From NCBI GenBank assembly GCA_016859345.1, contig CM029122.1:11983575-12047574 (forward strand): a stretch of 64,000 nt of DNA, written 5' to 3'. Shown in pieces: positions 37,201 to 50,865 of this stretch. The notes under the pieces are model-generated. The model saw nothing but the letters and a program-made list of their open reading frames with translations. It had not been told where the DNA came from and did no database searches. Origin of the DNA: Istiophorus platypterus (lineage: Eukaryota > Chordata > Actinopteri > Istiophoriformes > Istiophoridae). Position 1 is the first letter of the stretch; the number at the start of each line of letters is the position of its first letter. A program made the position numbers and the translations under genes.

Positions 37201-40200
37201 GCTCCCCAGTTTTCTGAAGTGATAAGAGGTAAACACCAAAAACCAATAACTGTCAGCTGAACATTAAATCAAACTGACATGTCTCTTAAAAGGTACAGCC
37301 ATGAAAAATTAAGTGGTGGATTTTTGAGGAGACTTAAAATGAGGAGTTTTTTCTTTTTTCCATCTCTGAGCTGGTGTGATCTACATTCCCTAATACTGTG
37401 AATGACTTTAGTCTGATCTTGACTTCAAACAACTTGGCTGACAAAGCTTCAGTCACTATAACAGCAATGAATTATTTTTAAAAAACCCTTAATTTCATAC
37501 GATTCTTTTCAAGATTGTATTTTTTTTTTTTTTTTTTAATTTTTCATGCGACAGTAGGATATTACCTCATGCCTTTTTCTCCTGTTCCATAAAAGCAAGT
37601 CGATAGATGTTAACTTGAAATGGATATACTGACTTGGGTTGAGATGGTCACCTTGACTTCCTGTTACACAGCCTCCAAACATCCTGTCTCCGCACGGCTG
37701 ATTCTGTGACCCGTGAGAGGAGACTTTAAAGATTTTATGAGCTCAGCCAGTCTCAGCTGTGTTGTGGGTTCAGGAAAACTGAGAGAGAATCAAGTCAAAC
37801 ACCGACAGAGCAAGACTGACATTAAATCCTTAATAGTTATTGGTAAAATATTAAGGGATTACAGCACCGTGGGATGCTGAGACTGAATGGCAAACTGTCA
37901 AATATCTTCTCTCAGATTACCATGTTACATGCTGACCTGCCTAAGAACCTTTCTGTATATACCATATATCTCATGTGAATGTGTGTACATGGCAGTTCTG
38001 GAAGTGCAGACTAAAATTAGAGAAGGTGGGGGGACGTCATTGCCCTGACACATGTAGGTCTTGAGCCACTCGCCTCTGCATGGTATCTGCGGAGCAACCA
38101 CACAAAGACTGAGCAAAGGTACAGCAAACTTAAACATGTCAGCCAATTTCAGATGTGTGAAGCAACAGAGTGCTTTAGCAGCACTAGCGGCTCATGGCCT
38201 TAGGCCTTGGGCTGTCTGATTCTGAAATTCACAGTTCAGAGCACACCCGGAGATGGAGCTGTAGAATCCTTGATGCCCTGCACAATGAGGCCATTTCATA
38301 GTAGATCACGGTAGTCTCTTGCTGGTGTTGAAGGGAGAGGAAAGGCATTTTGACAGGCCGATGAAGAATTTATTTGAAATGTCTTGTGGTGTTGAGAAGA
38401 TTTGCGTGCTCTTAAAAAAAAAAAAAAAGCTACGAGGGAAAACATTGGAGGGCACGCAGATATGAATTTATACAACTGTTCCTCCAGCTTGGTTCGACTA
38501 CTTTGTTAACATTTGAAACAACTCTTGTTGAAGGTGATCAGTCCATTTATCCACCAAAATCCTGGGGTATTTTTTTGGTATGTCTGAACTGTCAGTTTGA
38601 TTCGGCCCGTTTCTTCTGACAATATTTCCACATAGCCTAAGCAAACCACACAGATTCCTTGGTATCTAGCTGTGCACAGCAGTTTGTATGGAAACATGTG
38701 ACCAAGAAAGAGACGCTGAACATGAGGGAGCATCAGAGGAAGTGATTTCAGCTGACAAGAGAGTTCCTCCGCTTGATTTTTGTGGTGACAGGCTGTGACA
38801 AATCTCAGAGTGCACAGGTAGGAAACAACAGTGGGGAAATTTGCTTTGAGTACTCGAGCAAAGTACACCCATTCTAAGCCAAACGTAAAATGAAAGGACA
38901 ATGTGGCACTTTGAAGGGTTAGTGTGCCGAAATTATGCAACCACTTTTTCATAAAATATTCAACGTTCATAACCTATTTTTGTTTTCCTCAATTAATTCC
39001 TTGATAATAAGTGTTTGTTGAGAAGCTGTGAGGAACATATAGCAACAATTTAAACTCAGTAAGAAAGCTGATGCGAAAGTATGTCATGTTAATGTGTTTT
39101 AAATATGAAGCATTGGTTGGCTTATTGTTTTGGGTCCTGTGTAGTGATTTGTGAAGACCAGAGTTTTGCCTTAAGGACGTGCAGACCTGTGCTAGCCTGG
39201 GCTGGGTGAATATCCGTGAAGCAGACAGTGTGTAAAAGCCAGGGGGCATGTGAAATAATTTACTTTTATGCTGTAGTCCTGTCTAACTGTCAGTGTCTTT
39301 TATTTCCAGTCAAGCACAAATTATTATTTGTTTTTTTGTTTTTGTTTTTTATTTTTTTAACTGTGGGTTTTTAATATTTGAAGACTGGTTCCTCTGTTGG
39401 GATTCCTGGTGCCAGACTGTGGGTACATTGGGGACAGGTCCATTTATGCGTGGCACATGGCATTTACTGAGATGAAGTGTTCGGTGGTAAATTTGGGTCA
39501 CACAGGGTAAGTGTTTTTGATTTGTCGCAGTACACCTCCTGTCAGTGTCTGTCTCGTCTTTTTTTTTAGCCACTTTTCTCGAAGAATCTGCAGTTTTATC
39601 CTTTCCAACTAAACAACAAACTTGTAACATGACAGCTGGCCATGTGATTGGTGTGTACATTAATTAATGAACGTATTAGATCAGGGGATACTAAGCCCGG
39701 CTTACATAATGACTCCTGATTAGTGTATACAAGCAAGTTATGTCTAAATCACTGCTCCCCCTCTCCAGTTGCCTCAGTTGTTTTTCACTAAACGTTCTTC
39801 TTGTGGGGTTAAGTCTAACATTTTGTAGGAGCAGCCTTGTGTATTCCCTTATGCCCCCCGGTTCAGTCCTGAGCCTTCTCGCCACACCGGCTCACACATA
39901 CACACGAAGACGCACAGAGGTTAATTAGGCACAGGTGTGCTTCGGCTGACCCGCTCGATTGCTCGTGGCTCTCTCAGAAGCTCAGTATGTGCCCTGCTGG
40001 CTGTACGGCTTTAACCAGAGACACCAGCTCCGAGCAAAGATTGAGGGAGCCGGTGAAATCATTCTCTGCAAACATCAGATTTCCTCTAGAAATACAAACC
40101 TAGCTCCACACCACAGTACCACAGAATTAATAGTGTTCAAAGATATATGGTATGCTTTTAATCTTTTGTGCATGCTGCTGTAGACCAATCTCTCAAGCTA

Positions 40201-41500
40201 TAGCTGGAGTCATTGGAGTATGTCTGCACAGTATTTGTTAAAGTGAAACCATAATAAACAAATATTATGTATTCTATTATGCATGCATTCCATTTCTGGT
40301 CTAAAACACTGGATAATTGAAACAGAATTTGAATGCATTATGTATGGAAGTTGATAGCCTTTTCTTAACTGCACTTTATATGTCTGTGCAGTTAATTGTC
40401 ATGTCATAGCAATTCAACCTGAATGGTTCTGTTAACTTGAGGATTACAAGGAGGAACTGACAAGTCGCACCGAGTTAGTATACTGGAAGCAGACTGTAGA
40501 AAGATGGTTTAAATATTGAAGGAGCGATCCTGCTGCACTCAAAACATAAAACAGATCTCCCTCTGTTCGCTGCTTGTGTGTGTTGCTCAGTATATTCATA
40601 TGGGCTGGCTGACTGTGCTGATAGCAGGTGCACTGAAAAAATAAATTAACTTTACAAATGATAGACTGAAGAGCAGGGAATTGTTCAGATATTCCCTTTT
40701 ATAAGGTGAACAGAATTGGTTTGTGCACTGATTATTGTTCTCTCTCTTGAACTAATATCTTCATGGCTCAGCTTATGGTCAAGGACAAAACATCTTCCAA
40801 TAGTCCATTCTTCATCTGGAATTAAATATTTATTGTTTTTTGAGTAGGGTCATTTCATTTTGCTCCTGCAGGCTCTTTTAGTTGTTCTATTGCGTAACTC
40901 ACAATGGAAAAGCTAACAATAGTTCTTTTCCTGCTCCTGAAGCACAAAAATGTGCTCCGCTCTAGCAGGGGGTTCAACATGAAAGTTGATCTCATTCTTG
41001 CAGACTGACTGAACCCTGCTTGTTGTCCATACCCTCTACTTCACTCCGTACTATGGCAACTCCTATAACTCATACCCAAAGCCGCACCTCAGCCTTGTGT
41101 TACACTATGGTGAAGAATTTGATGATGTGGAAGGAAAAAAAAAAATGTGATACCGTTGAGATGCAGGGCTCACTTCTATTTCTCTTGTTCGACAATGATT
41201 TGAATTTCACATGTAAACATGTGCAACATTTAAAATAGATTTCAGAAAACAAAAACTGAATATACCTCCATTTCCAGATTTGTTAAACAGTGTTTTTCTG
41301 GCTCGAAATTCAACATACTAATTAGCCCCTAGGAGATCCATCTAACAGTTTGTGATTTTTCCCTGATTTTTAATCAGTCTAATTTCTCTCTCCAACACAC
41401 AGGCACGTTCAGCGCCATACACACAAAGCCTCTGTTTGCATAATGTGCTCACTGTCTGCTCCTCTGAGACTAAGCACTGTTTGTGCATCCCTGCATCCAT
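34226..41500. other. Gene desert between the two protocadherin genes, first half
   Basis: No exon chain was found. T/A homopolymers occur at 37518-37537 and 38413-38428. Scattered AT-rich clusters could be conserved enhancers, but this cannot be judged without other genomes. The 154-codon minus-strand frame at 38506-38970 has no motif or splice context. Confidence 0.45.
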
Positions 41501-41517
41501 GTGTATCTACTTCTGCA

Positions 41518-41660
41518 TGTGTGTGAGTGTCTGTGTGTGTGTGTTTGTGTGTTGTGTGCGTGTGTGATGTTCGTGTGATGTTCGTGTGTGTGTGGCGTTA
41601 GTGTGTTGTGTGCCTGTGTGTTTTTCGTGTGGTGTGTGCATATATATGTTTGTCTGTGTG
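41518..41660. repeat. TG-rich simple repeat block
   Basis: Interrupted TG/GTGTT units over about 140 bases. The His-Thr rich minus-strand frames here come from the repeat. Confidence 0.85.
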
Positions 41661-44600
41661 CAAGCATGAGATTGTTCAAGTTCATTTCTACATATTTTTG
41701 GAAGAGTGCCCGCAGCCCCCGCCCATGAACCCCTACTCCTCTTAGTCTGCTGCCCTGGATGTGGCTCGACCACGATTGCTCTGACAATTCAACAGAAAAA
41801 AAAAAAACACCTTCTGACAGACTGTTTTCCCTGTTTGGTTATGGAAATGAGATTTTCCATCTCACTTCATCTTCAGTACCTAAATGCCTCTTTTCTTAGA
41901 ATAGGACTGTCTAGGCCATTAACACATTTCCTCCTATATAAGTCTGCAAATCTTAGTTGAATTTTAGCATTTGTGCCTTCACAATGAAATTAGAGCCTCT
42001 ACAAATTGTTTGAAATGTGAACTGTCCTATTAGGCGTACTCTATTGCTCCCTAAATCACAGTTAGTGTATATGGGCTTGATGGCAGACTGTTGAATTTCC
42101 TGTTTGTATTATCCCCAAAGCCGTGTCTTATTATCCTCTTCATTCACTTCTCTATACTCAGATATGCTACAATGTGAGTGGGATTGTGATTCATGGTAAA
42201 CATTTTCAATCCCAAAAGCACATTATGTGATTGTAGCCTTCATAATGCCCTTTTATTTATAGTGCACTTTTCAAATTGCATTTTAAAGTGATTCAATCAT
42301 AAATGAAAAAGACACAAAGACAAGAGTGGACATTTAAAAAAAGGGCAAAAAAAACAAAACGAATAAAGTAGTAAAAGCAATAGAATATTGTCATCATCCA
42401 TTGTGATCAACAGTGGTTTGATCTCTGAAATGTTAAACATAAATGATATCAGGTACATTTTGATAAATCTGGAGGACCACCAGACAAGCAACATGATTCA
42501 TCAGCCTCCTATTCTAAAAGATTTATGGCTGAAGGTGTGAGTAGAGGCACGAGAGTGGGGTTATCAACTAGGTGCCTCAATTCACTGATGTTTTGTTAAG
42601 TTAAGAAAACCAAACTGTGCTTTCCAGCATCCTGGAACATCACTCAACCATGTCTAATGATCCTACCAAACCTCTACTGGCCAAAAGTGTCTTTCTGTGT
42701 ATGTTTATGTGTGAAGGGTTAAAAGTACAGTACATGAATCCCTGTCAGGGTCCTGCCAACAACCTAGGTTATCAGCAGACTAACAATGCTATCAAATTCA
42801 CTACTACAACAACAAATACACATAACGCAAGAATAAATAAAAAAAAATACATAGTCCTTGGCTGAAACAAAAGATAGCCTAAAAAGAGTGTTTAGCAAAG
42901 GGCTCTGCTTTAATGAGGAGAGATTGATAAAATACTCACCAGTTTTTGCAAGCAGATGTCATTGACTCACAATATGAAATTAATTTAATACTTAAAAAAA
43001 TCAATTAAGCTAATCTGCCCTTTAAAGCAAACAAAGCAGACATGGGAAACATAGCTGCAGAGGCTGGAAAGAGAATTTCTTAATCTCAGATAATTAATGA
43101 CTAGGCCCCTATAAAACACTCATTTGAGTTTTCCTCTGGAGGGTGTGAATCTCTTCAAATGTACACCAACACTATTCTTTATCAGGCCTTGTTCTGTAAA
43201 AGCGCAGAAGCCCAGATTCATTTTTACGAGGGCTTACAGTATTCTATTCATAGAGCCCTTTAGAAATAGCAAGCATTCATAATGGAGCTGGGATCTGATT
43301 AACCTCCTCGCTTGCCAGCACAATGGCAGAATACCCTGAGACTCAGCCCCGTAATGGAGTCCGCTATCACCAAGCACACTCCAAACATTCTTCGCACCAC
43401 AGGACTCGACGACCAGATTGGAATCCCTTAACTCCCCTCTGCACTAGGCACACAGTAGGGAAACAAAACATCCTCTAAGCTGATGCCCCTCAACATAAAT
43501 CTGTCTCTCTGCTCTGCTCGTGCACTTGCCTGTGAACACACACACACATACACACACACACACACACATACACACACCTCACGCACACACCATACACCAT
43601 GGGCATCCTCTTTAGTGCCTTTGTTGCATTTTTATTCCTAATTGTAAACTCTGTAAAGACAGAAGAATAAAGGAGTGTTGTCTCTGCTCAGAATTGGAAC
43701 AAGCTCTTGTCAATGAATAAGTACCATCAATACACAGCATACAAAATGTGTGTGTCAAATACAATGCATTAAATGTGATATCCCTGCTACAGGCTATATA
43801 ATATTTTAAAACCTTATATGAGGTCATCTTTACTTGTTGCTGTTATTTTTTAGCCTTATTTTCTGATGTCATTATATCACAATCTGTACTATATATTACC
43901 AACAGTTATTTTTTTCTCATTGTGAACAAAAAAATATCTAGTAGGGCCTAATAGAGGGCCATTAAGTGGAAACGACTCTACTATCTACTAGTATGCTGCA
44001 TGAGACTGGATTATTTCATAAGGGTTTTTATAGGTTTTTATAAATTATCATGACTTTTTAATCTTTACTTCTTTCTTTAGGCTCTTTTTTTGAGATGAAC
44101 CATTACAGAGTTTAAGTGTTTCAAATTTGTATCTCCCACCTCAATATTGCCATCTCCTGGTCTAACAGGATTAAGCAAGGCGTCCACACAGACCTTATCT
44201 GTTGTTGAGCAAATGGATAACTTGTGCCAAATGTGTCAGAGGGAGTGATTACACCCCTCAGTGGCCAGTTGGCCCAACAGTCCGCCCCCAGTGGCCAGCC
44301 CTGTGGGGGCTGTCAGGACCAAGCAGACTGGAGCTTGGTAAGGAGCCAGTCCCACGTTTAACAGCTAGCTCCTGCCCAGCCCAAGTATCATCTGCACCTG
44401 CCATTGGGAAACAGCTCTTACCCATCAGATAATAGCTGAGAGGAAATTGCTTCAAGGAGGCGACATTCTCAGATGGCAATATGGAGACCTGAAATATATT
44501 CAAGGAGTAGGAGGAGAGGGACCTGGTCCTTGAAAAGGCACAAATTAGCATTGACATACACATACGCTCACACACAAATAGACACATATGAATATACCCA

Positions 44601-47600
44601 TGCACACACATGTTTTTACGCTCACAAGCAAGGAAGATACACTTAATCTTCCCTGCTTTGAATAATGTAGCCATCCTAGAGAGAATCAAATTTATTCACA
44701 GCTCGGACTAGCTAGCAAATTTGTATTTACCTCACCTGATATAGTAAAAGCCGAGACGCCATGGGGCTGTGGATTGCATGTGTGTACGTCCGCGCTACAG
44801 ACCCACTGAAACAAGGGGATTTTCAGGAGTGTAGTGTCCACAGTGACTATCAAAATGAGAGCTTGATAGGGATATGTCAAGTCAAATATGTGCCTGCAAT
44901 CTTCACAGACAGGAGAATATCAGTGGAGGTCAATGTGCAGGCCTGCTGATCTTTGGGGGCCCTCGTCCATGTAGCTTAAGGCGGTGAAATTCAACATGAA
45001 GCATGAAATGCAGAGTAGTTATCATAATTAGTATGGGGATCCTTTAGCAACAGAGAGCATAAAGTACAAACCAAGTCCAGACTGCATTGTGAGGGGGAGT
45101 AGAGCTGATTTCAAGTAGAATCCAACTGTTTGGCAGGTTTTTTTGTTTTTTTTTGAGGGGGCTAGTCGTCTCTGCTCCAGTTAGCCTGTCAGACCCTTTT
45201 TTTTTTTCCCCAGAACTACACATTTCCTCAAACTGGTGCTTCAAATACTGATTTATCATTCATCAGTGATACAGTTAAAGATCTGTATCTGTCTGTAATC
45301 TATTTTGTGCAAAAGTGCACATGCTTTCAGGATTTGTTACTGGCTGCAAGTAAACTGATGTTAACGTGGCAAAAGTTTCCACCTGTAGATGGCACTCTCA
45401 TCCCTGGTTTTAATCCAAACCTTTAGGGTCGATTCCCCATTTTGAAATGATTGGACTCAGTTCTGAAACCTGTTCGTCTTTGTTTGTCATTAAGATTCAT
45501 TGGCATGCATTTTGTTAATGATGGTGAGATGGGATTTTTGCATTTTTTACTTCTTGGTTAAAATATAATGGCAATTATTCTTGCATGCAGCAGTAATGTA
45601 CCTGTCTGTACATATGGTCAGAGCTTATTCAAAAATGCTTATGCATAATGAAGTGCAGCTAGCAACTGTTCCAATCGTTCTCAGGCAGTGAGCATTAGTT
45701 TCACAGTGGGGAATGGTTGGAGTTGAGTGGGGGTAGAGGAACCTCAGCCAAACATGATTTGTCTCTGAATACTAATGCCTCTTTTGATCTGCCTCGGCTT
45801 TTAGGAGATTTAAACAACAAAATCTGTCTTTCCAAATTTCTTAATAGACTCAGCCTTTTGTGGGCAACATGAAGAAATCCTAGAAACATGTTTACACGGC
45901 ATCCATATTAATGTTCTGGATTTGTTTAAAACATGTGGAGTCCACTGAGATCTAATTACAGAGAAACTCTGTATTATTCATGCTTGGCCCTAATAGACTA
46001 ATTAATTTATCATAAAATAGTAAGGCATTTTATGGTTTTCTTATGTTATGCATTTATTTCCATAATTGATCTTTGTTTTACAAATATATCTTTTTAAGTT
46101 GCCCCTCACATGTCCTACATTCAGTAGCTGTGCAAAAGAGATTTTATCCCTCCTGAAATGATCTGAATGCATTAGTAACAAAGCTGAAGCAAAAAAAAAA
46201 AAACAAAAAACAAAACAGGAAGAAAAGACAATTAGACTAATAACATCAAGCCTACAACTACCTATGTGATTTATATAGCCCTAAAAGCTATTTAGGAGCA
46301 TATTGTGACAGAATGTTAAGTGTTATTAGGGACAGTATGTTAAACATTTGGCTTGTTGTAATCATTTGGAAAGCTGTGAGGATGAGCTGTGGTTGGGGGG
46401 TTATCTGTGCCTGTAATGCCATGGGAGGTGCCAAAAGCAACAGAGACCACTAACCAGTCTGAGTATTTGGCACCTCCACAGCTGCTGCTCACATGCTTCC
46501 ACCCTCTCCTCTCACCAAGGGCCAGTACCAAACACAGGATAATCTCGTTTTATCTGCCTTTCAGACAGCCCAAATGGCCGAGATTAAACCCCCCACATGA
46601 CCCTCACGGCCGATGCAACGTCATGTATACCCCCAGTTTATTAGAGCACCTAAGGTTAAAGTGAGATGTGGAAACTGATAAGAGGCTGGACTGAAAATGG
46701 CCCCCTGAGACTCCAGCCTTAGCAAAAAAAAAAAAAAAAAAAAAAGCCTGTGCCTATCTGAATGTAATAAATTTATATTCTGTGTCATGAATATAAGTCC
46801 ATCTCCCATCGAGGTTGTATAGTTATCAAAAGAACTTATTTAGGTATCTAGCAGCAGGGGAAACTGCCATTTATGAGAATATTTACAGGTGGTTCAACAC
46901 AGCAGAGAACAATATGCTAAGATAATTTCAATAAAAATTCATAGATAAGGTCTCCTTTCCATCATCCTAGATTTGTAACAGAATTTTAAAGTTATTCTAA
47001 AAACCTTTATTGTTATTAATATTAATCAAAAATGAATTACCTCAACTTAATGAATTTCTTTAATATTTAAACCATAGCACATCCATTATTCGTGACAATG
47101 TGCAACACCTGGTCATCACTAAATTTGCATGTCGTAAATTAGCCTTTGTGGCTCTGCTCGGTTTGTGTCTGTATTTTTGTTAATTTGTTCAATTCTTTGC
47201 ATGCATTTGGTTTTCATAATTGTATGATAGAATAAATCCAGTCAAACCACAAATCATAAATAAAACTATAATGTTTACATTTCACCTGTTGATCACTATA
47301 TATATAACTATATATTTTGACAAGGTTTAAAAGGGAGTAGCAGATAATTCTCTACAGAGTCACCTCAGTGACACTGAGAAAATTAGACTGTAATACATGC
47401 AAAAGAAAAAACGACAATTATATAAAACAGAATTCTTATGAAACATTTCTCTCAAAGCGTTGAACTTGAGAACAATGGGAACCTGGGAACTATGAAATAA
47501 ATGAATATATAAATAAAGAATTTTCTGACTATTTTCTAGCAGCAGGTGACATGGTGACTGTTATCCAAAAGGTTGGCTTTTGAGACATTTGTTCCCAGTG

Positions 47601-50600
47601 GCATATGCCAGGATTACTGCTCACAGTGTCACCAAATGCTTTTCCTGCCTCCCTACCCGTTGGCGTGCGAGGTGGAAAAAAAACACAGTCTTCGATTGGC
47701 CTTGAATTGATGTCAAAGGCTGCCTGACATTAGACTGATTTCTGATCATCATTGTGTTTGCTGGGATGTTGGCTGCCAAGGCACAATTAACAATAGTCTT
47801 ACCATTAATTAAAATCACCTCAGTGAGAGAACAGATGGCGGAACCTATTAATCTGCTGTAATGCTCTTACTGTCACCACACATGTCTTAATCAAGCCGTG
47901 ATCTGCATTAATCACCTGACTTAGGTGACAAACAAGTATCACTCCTGTGTTAGCCGGGCTTTGTTTCTGGTGGGACCTCTGGTGACCTTTTAGTGATGCA
48001 CTGATTATAAAAATACTTTGGACATGAGTGGGTGATATTGAATACCGAGGCGGTTAGCTCACAAACAACATAGGTTTATGCAAATAAATTAGTAAATGGA
48101 CAACTTATCACAGCCTGCGCAGCTTCTATTTTAATCACTTTGTTTGTACTTAAATTTTAGACCGCAATATTTTCATCTACAGCCACTTGGTTGTCACCTT
48201 GGTACCATTGCAACACAAAGTGGCGAGTGCGTTAGACATTTGATAAGATTAGAGCATAATCCTCTTAGTGGCAAACAACTAATTTGGCTAATAATTCTGC
48301 ATTACCTTCTGACTCCTCATACCCATAAAATCCTGGATTTCAACAGCCCGCCAGCATGGGACTATTGTGCTGAAGGCTTTGTGTGTCTGGTAATGGCAGA
48401 GAGTACCTTTCGTTTGATCCCCCTCTGGCTCCATGTGAATATGTTCAGCTTGATCCATTTTTTAATAAAGGATGAAAATAGAGATGGAGAGTGAATAAAA
48501 ACAACCAAGAAAGGAGCAGATTATGAGAGATAGAGGCAACATTTTCAAGTTTGCATTCACCTCACCATCAGCATATTGCTCACTCAGTATTGAATAGCAC
48601 AAGTGATGTTGCGAGGCTGTTGCATCTTTAAGATTAACAATTTAAATTAAGTTTTGTACTGACCTGCTTTAGCATGTAGTCCGAAATACAACTAAATCTA
48701 ATAATATGTGGAATACATGAAAACCTGGTTCCTTGTGGATTTGAGAACAGACTCTCAGAATTTACTTCTTCTGTAATATGTTCAATATGTAAATACTGCA
48801 GCTTCCAATAGCATATATTATACATTGGCCTTCTCTTCAATTAAGTGTTTTAACAGTTTGTTACCATTTTTTGTTAACGCTGCCAGGTGTTCTTGTTGAA
48901 AACAGCTGGCATGATTGTTCGACCGAGAAAATAAGTTTTCACATTCGGTATATAAGTGAATTTGGGCTCATTTAAAACTTTACATATGGTAGCACCAGGC
49001 TCCCTATCACCTCTCACTGCACAGTATCACAAGTATCTCTGATGTGGCTCTTTATTGTGTGGTTTTTAACACCTTCCTGCATGTGCCCTTTGGTGGACTC
49101 AGACAAATTTAACCCAAACTTTTGTGAGGTGTTGAGAGCCCTTTGAAGGGCCCTAGACGCCTTTTAATCAGGAGAAGCTAATCACCCATATGGTTAACAA
49201 AGGTCCGGGTGAGTCACACTTTGTTATCACTATGGGTGCTGTTGCCAGTGTGTGTGTGTTTGTGAGGAGGGAGGGGAGATCATTCAATGTATTTTCTTTG
49301 CCCCTAGACTTTTTTTATTTTTCCGACTTCCTAGGCTCTTGTTTTAAAACTATTGTTGAAAAGGGTCAATTAAGTGAAGACTGGTTATCCAATACAGGTA
49401 GATCTGATAATATGAGTCATTTTTTCCTCCAACAAAGGAGCAAATTGATATTCTATATGTAATTAAAATCGTGGGTGTTTAACACAACACAACACTAATA
49501 AAATGACACTTGTCTGGCTTTGTGTGTTTTCTTAAATCCATTAAATGGAAACTCCTCCTCCACTGTTTGAATAGTTGAGGCAGACATTTCTGCTTTTCCT
49601 TTATTATACGGATAGGTTATAGGGTTAATGTTTACACAAATAGGTATGATAGGTAGAAAAAACAGTATTAAATGAATAATTATTTTTTAAATTATTTTCA
49701 GGCATAAATGTCTGTTTGTTTATAATATGTAGGTGAATATGACCTACAATGAAAACCATCATCCTCCATTCTTACATGTTTTGTCCAGTTCCCTATTTTG
49801 CCTTTCTTCCTTTTTCTATCCAGTATCGGAAAGTTATTAAGTACATTAACATAAGCACTGAGCTGTAGTTTTTGGTACTTGTATGGATTTCCATTTTATG
49901 TAATATTATACTTCACTATATTTAAGATGGAAATATTGTACTTTTTACATCGGGAATTGACGAAAGACCAAGCAAATATAAAAGAGTTAAAATAAGCTCC
50001 ACTTCATCCAACTACAACATTAAAATCCAGAAATATATATTACAAACCACTCAGCAGTCATTATGCATGATTCATACTATTACTTATGCACATTCTTCTG
50101 ATAATACTCTGCTTTTAATTTGAAAAACGTGTGTAATGCACAACATGTAATGTATAAGGTGTAATTTTACATCATGGTATTGGTGCTTTCAAACACCTCA
50201 GTACTCATTTCAACACTACTTGTAGACCTTATTTTTTGAAAAAGGGCAAAAGTTACAGCAATGTAAGGTACCTGCAGAACTCATAATGGGTTCCATTATT
50301 GTCAGCCTCTTTTAACTTTTGCAACAATTACCACTAATTATAATTTAAATGATGTGGATTTTACCTCTTGCAATTTTTTTTAGCCCTTTCTACCTCAGCT
50401 TATGCATAATTTTCTCTATCTGGGCGACTAACTAGCCATCAGTCCCTCAAGCTTTCAACAGGGAGACTTAAACTTCCTTTGACGGCATGCAGGCCTGCTC
50501 CTGTTTAAATTCAGTCCTGTAACCAATTAGCTAATTAATTACCATGTGCAGATTTATTCAAGCAACACGGTCATCAGCCCGATTAAAACTCCACAACCAG

Positions 50601-50714
50601 TTTATCTAATCAACCATTTGCACCAAAAAAAAAACAAAAAAACAAATACAAAACAGTGAGCAGCAGTTTGCTGCACAGCCAGACGTTCTCCTTTTGGTGG
50701 ACCAGTGGAAGGCC
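41661..50714. other. Gene desert between the two protocadherin genes, second half
   Basis: No gene was found. The interval includes a CA-rich microsatellite (43536-43592), an A homopolymer (46724-46745) and AT-rich tracts. A homeodomain-site-rich patch (AATTAGCTAATTAATTACC, 50524-50542) lies about 200 bases before the promoter of the downstream protocadherin. Confidence 0.45.
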
Positions 50715-50758
50715 ATTGGTCGATGGGGAAGGCTATTTGCATATACCGGGACTTATAG
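50715..50758 (+). promoter_or_regulatory. Core promoter of the second protocadherin: inverted CCAAT, octamer, TATA-like
   Basis: ATTGGTC (50715-50721) is followed 13 bases later by a perfect octamer ATTTGCAT (50735-50742) and 11 bases later by TATAG (50754-50758). Predicted transcription start is near 50785, about 80 bases before the ATG at 50866. Order and spacing mirror the pcdh8 promoter. Confidence 0.55.
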
Positions 50759-50865
50759 CCCCCCTCAGCAAGTCAGAGTGGAACACTGTTGATCCGACCT
50801 GACAGCACAAGCCTTTGCACCATTTATGACTTTTTATTCTGGGCAGTACTCTTTAGCCCCTCAAT

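Noticed and set aside
38506..38970. 154-codon minus-strand open frame in the desert
   Set aside because: No recognisable domain and no coding bias. One frame of this length is expected by chance in tens of kilobases.
41470..41787. His-Thr-rich minus-strand frames
   Set aside because: Artefact of interrupted TG repeats.
44258..44689. 143-codon minus-strand open frame
   Set aside because: It includes CA/TG-rich low-complexity sequence (Met-Cys-Val runs), with no family resemblance.
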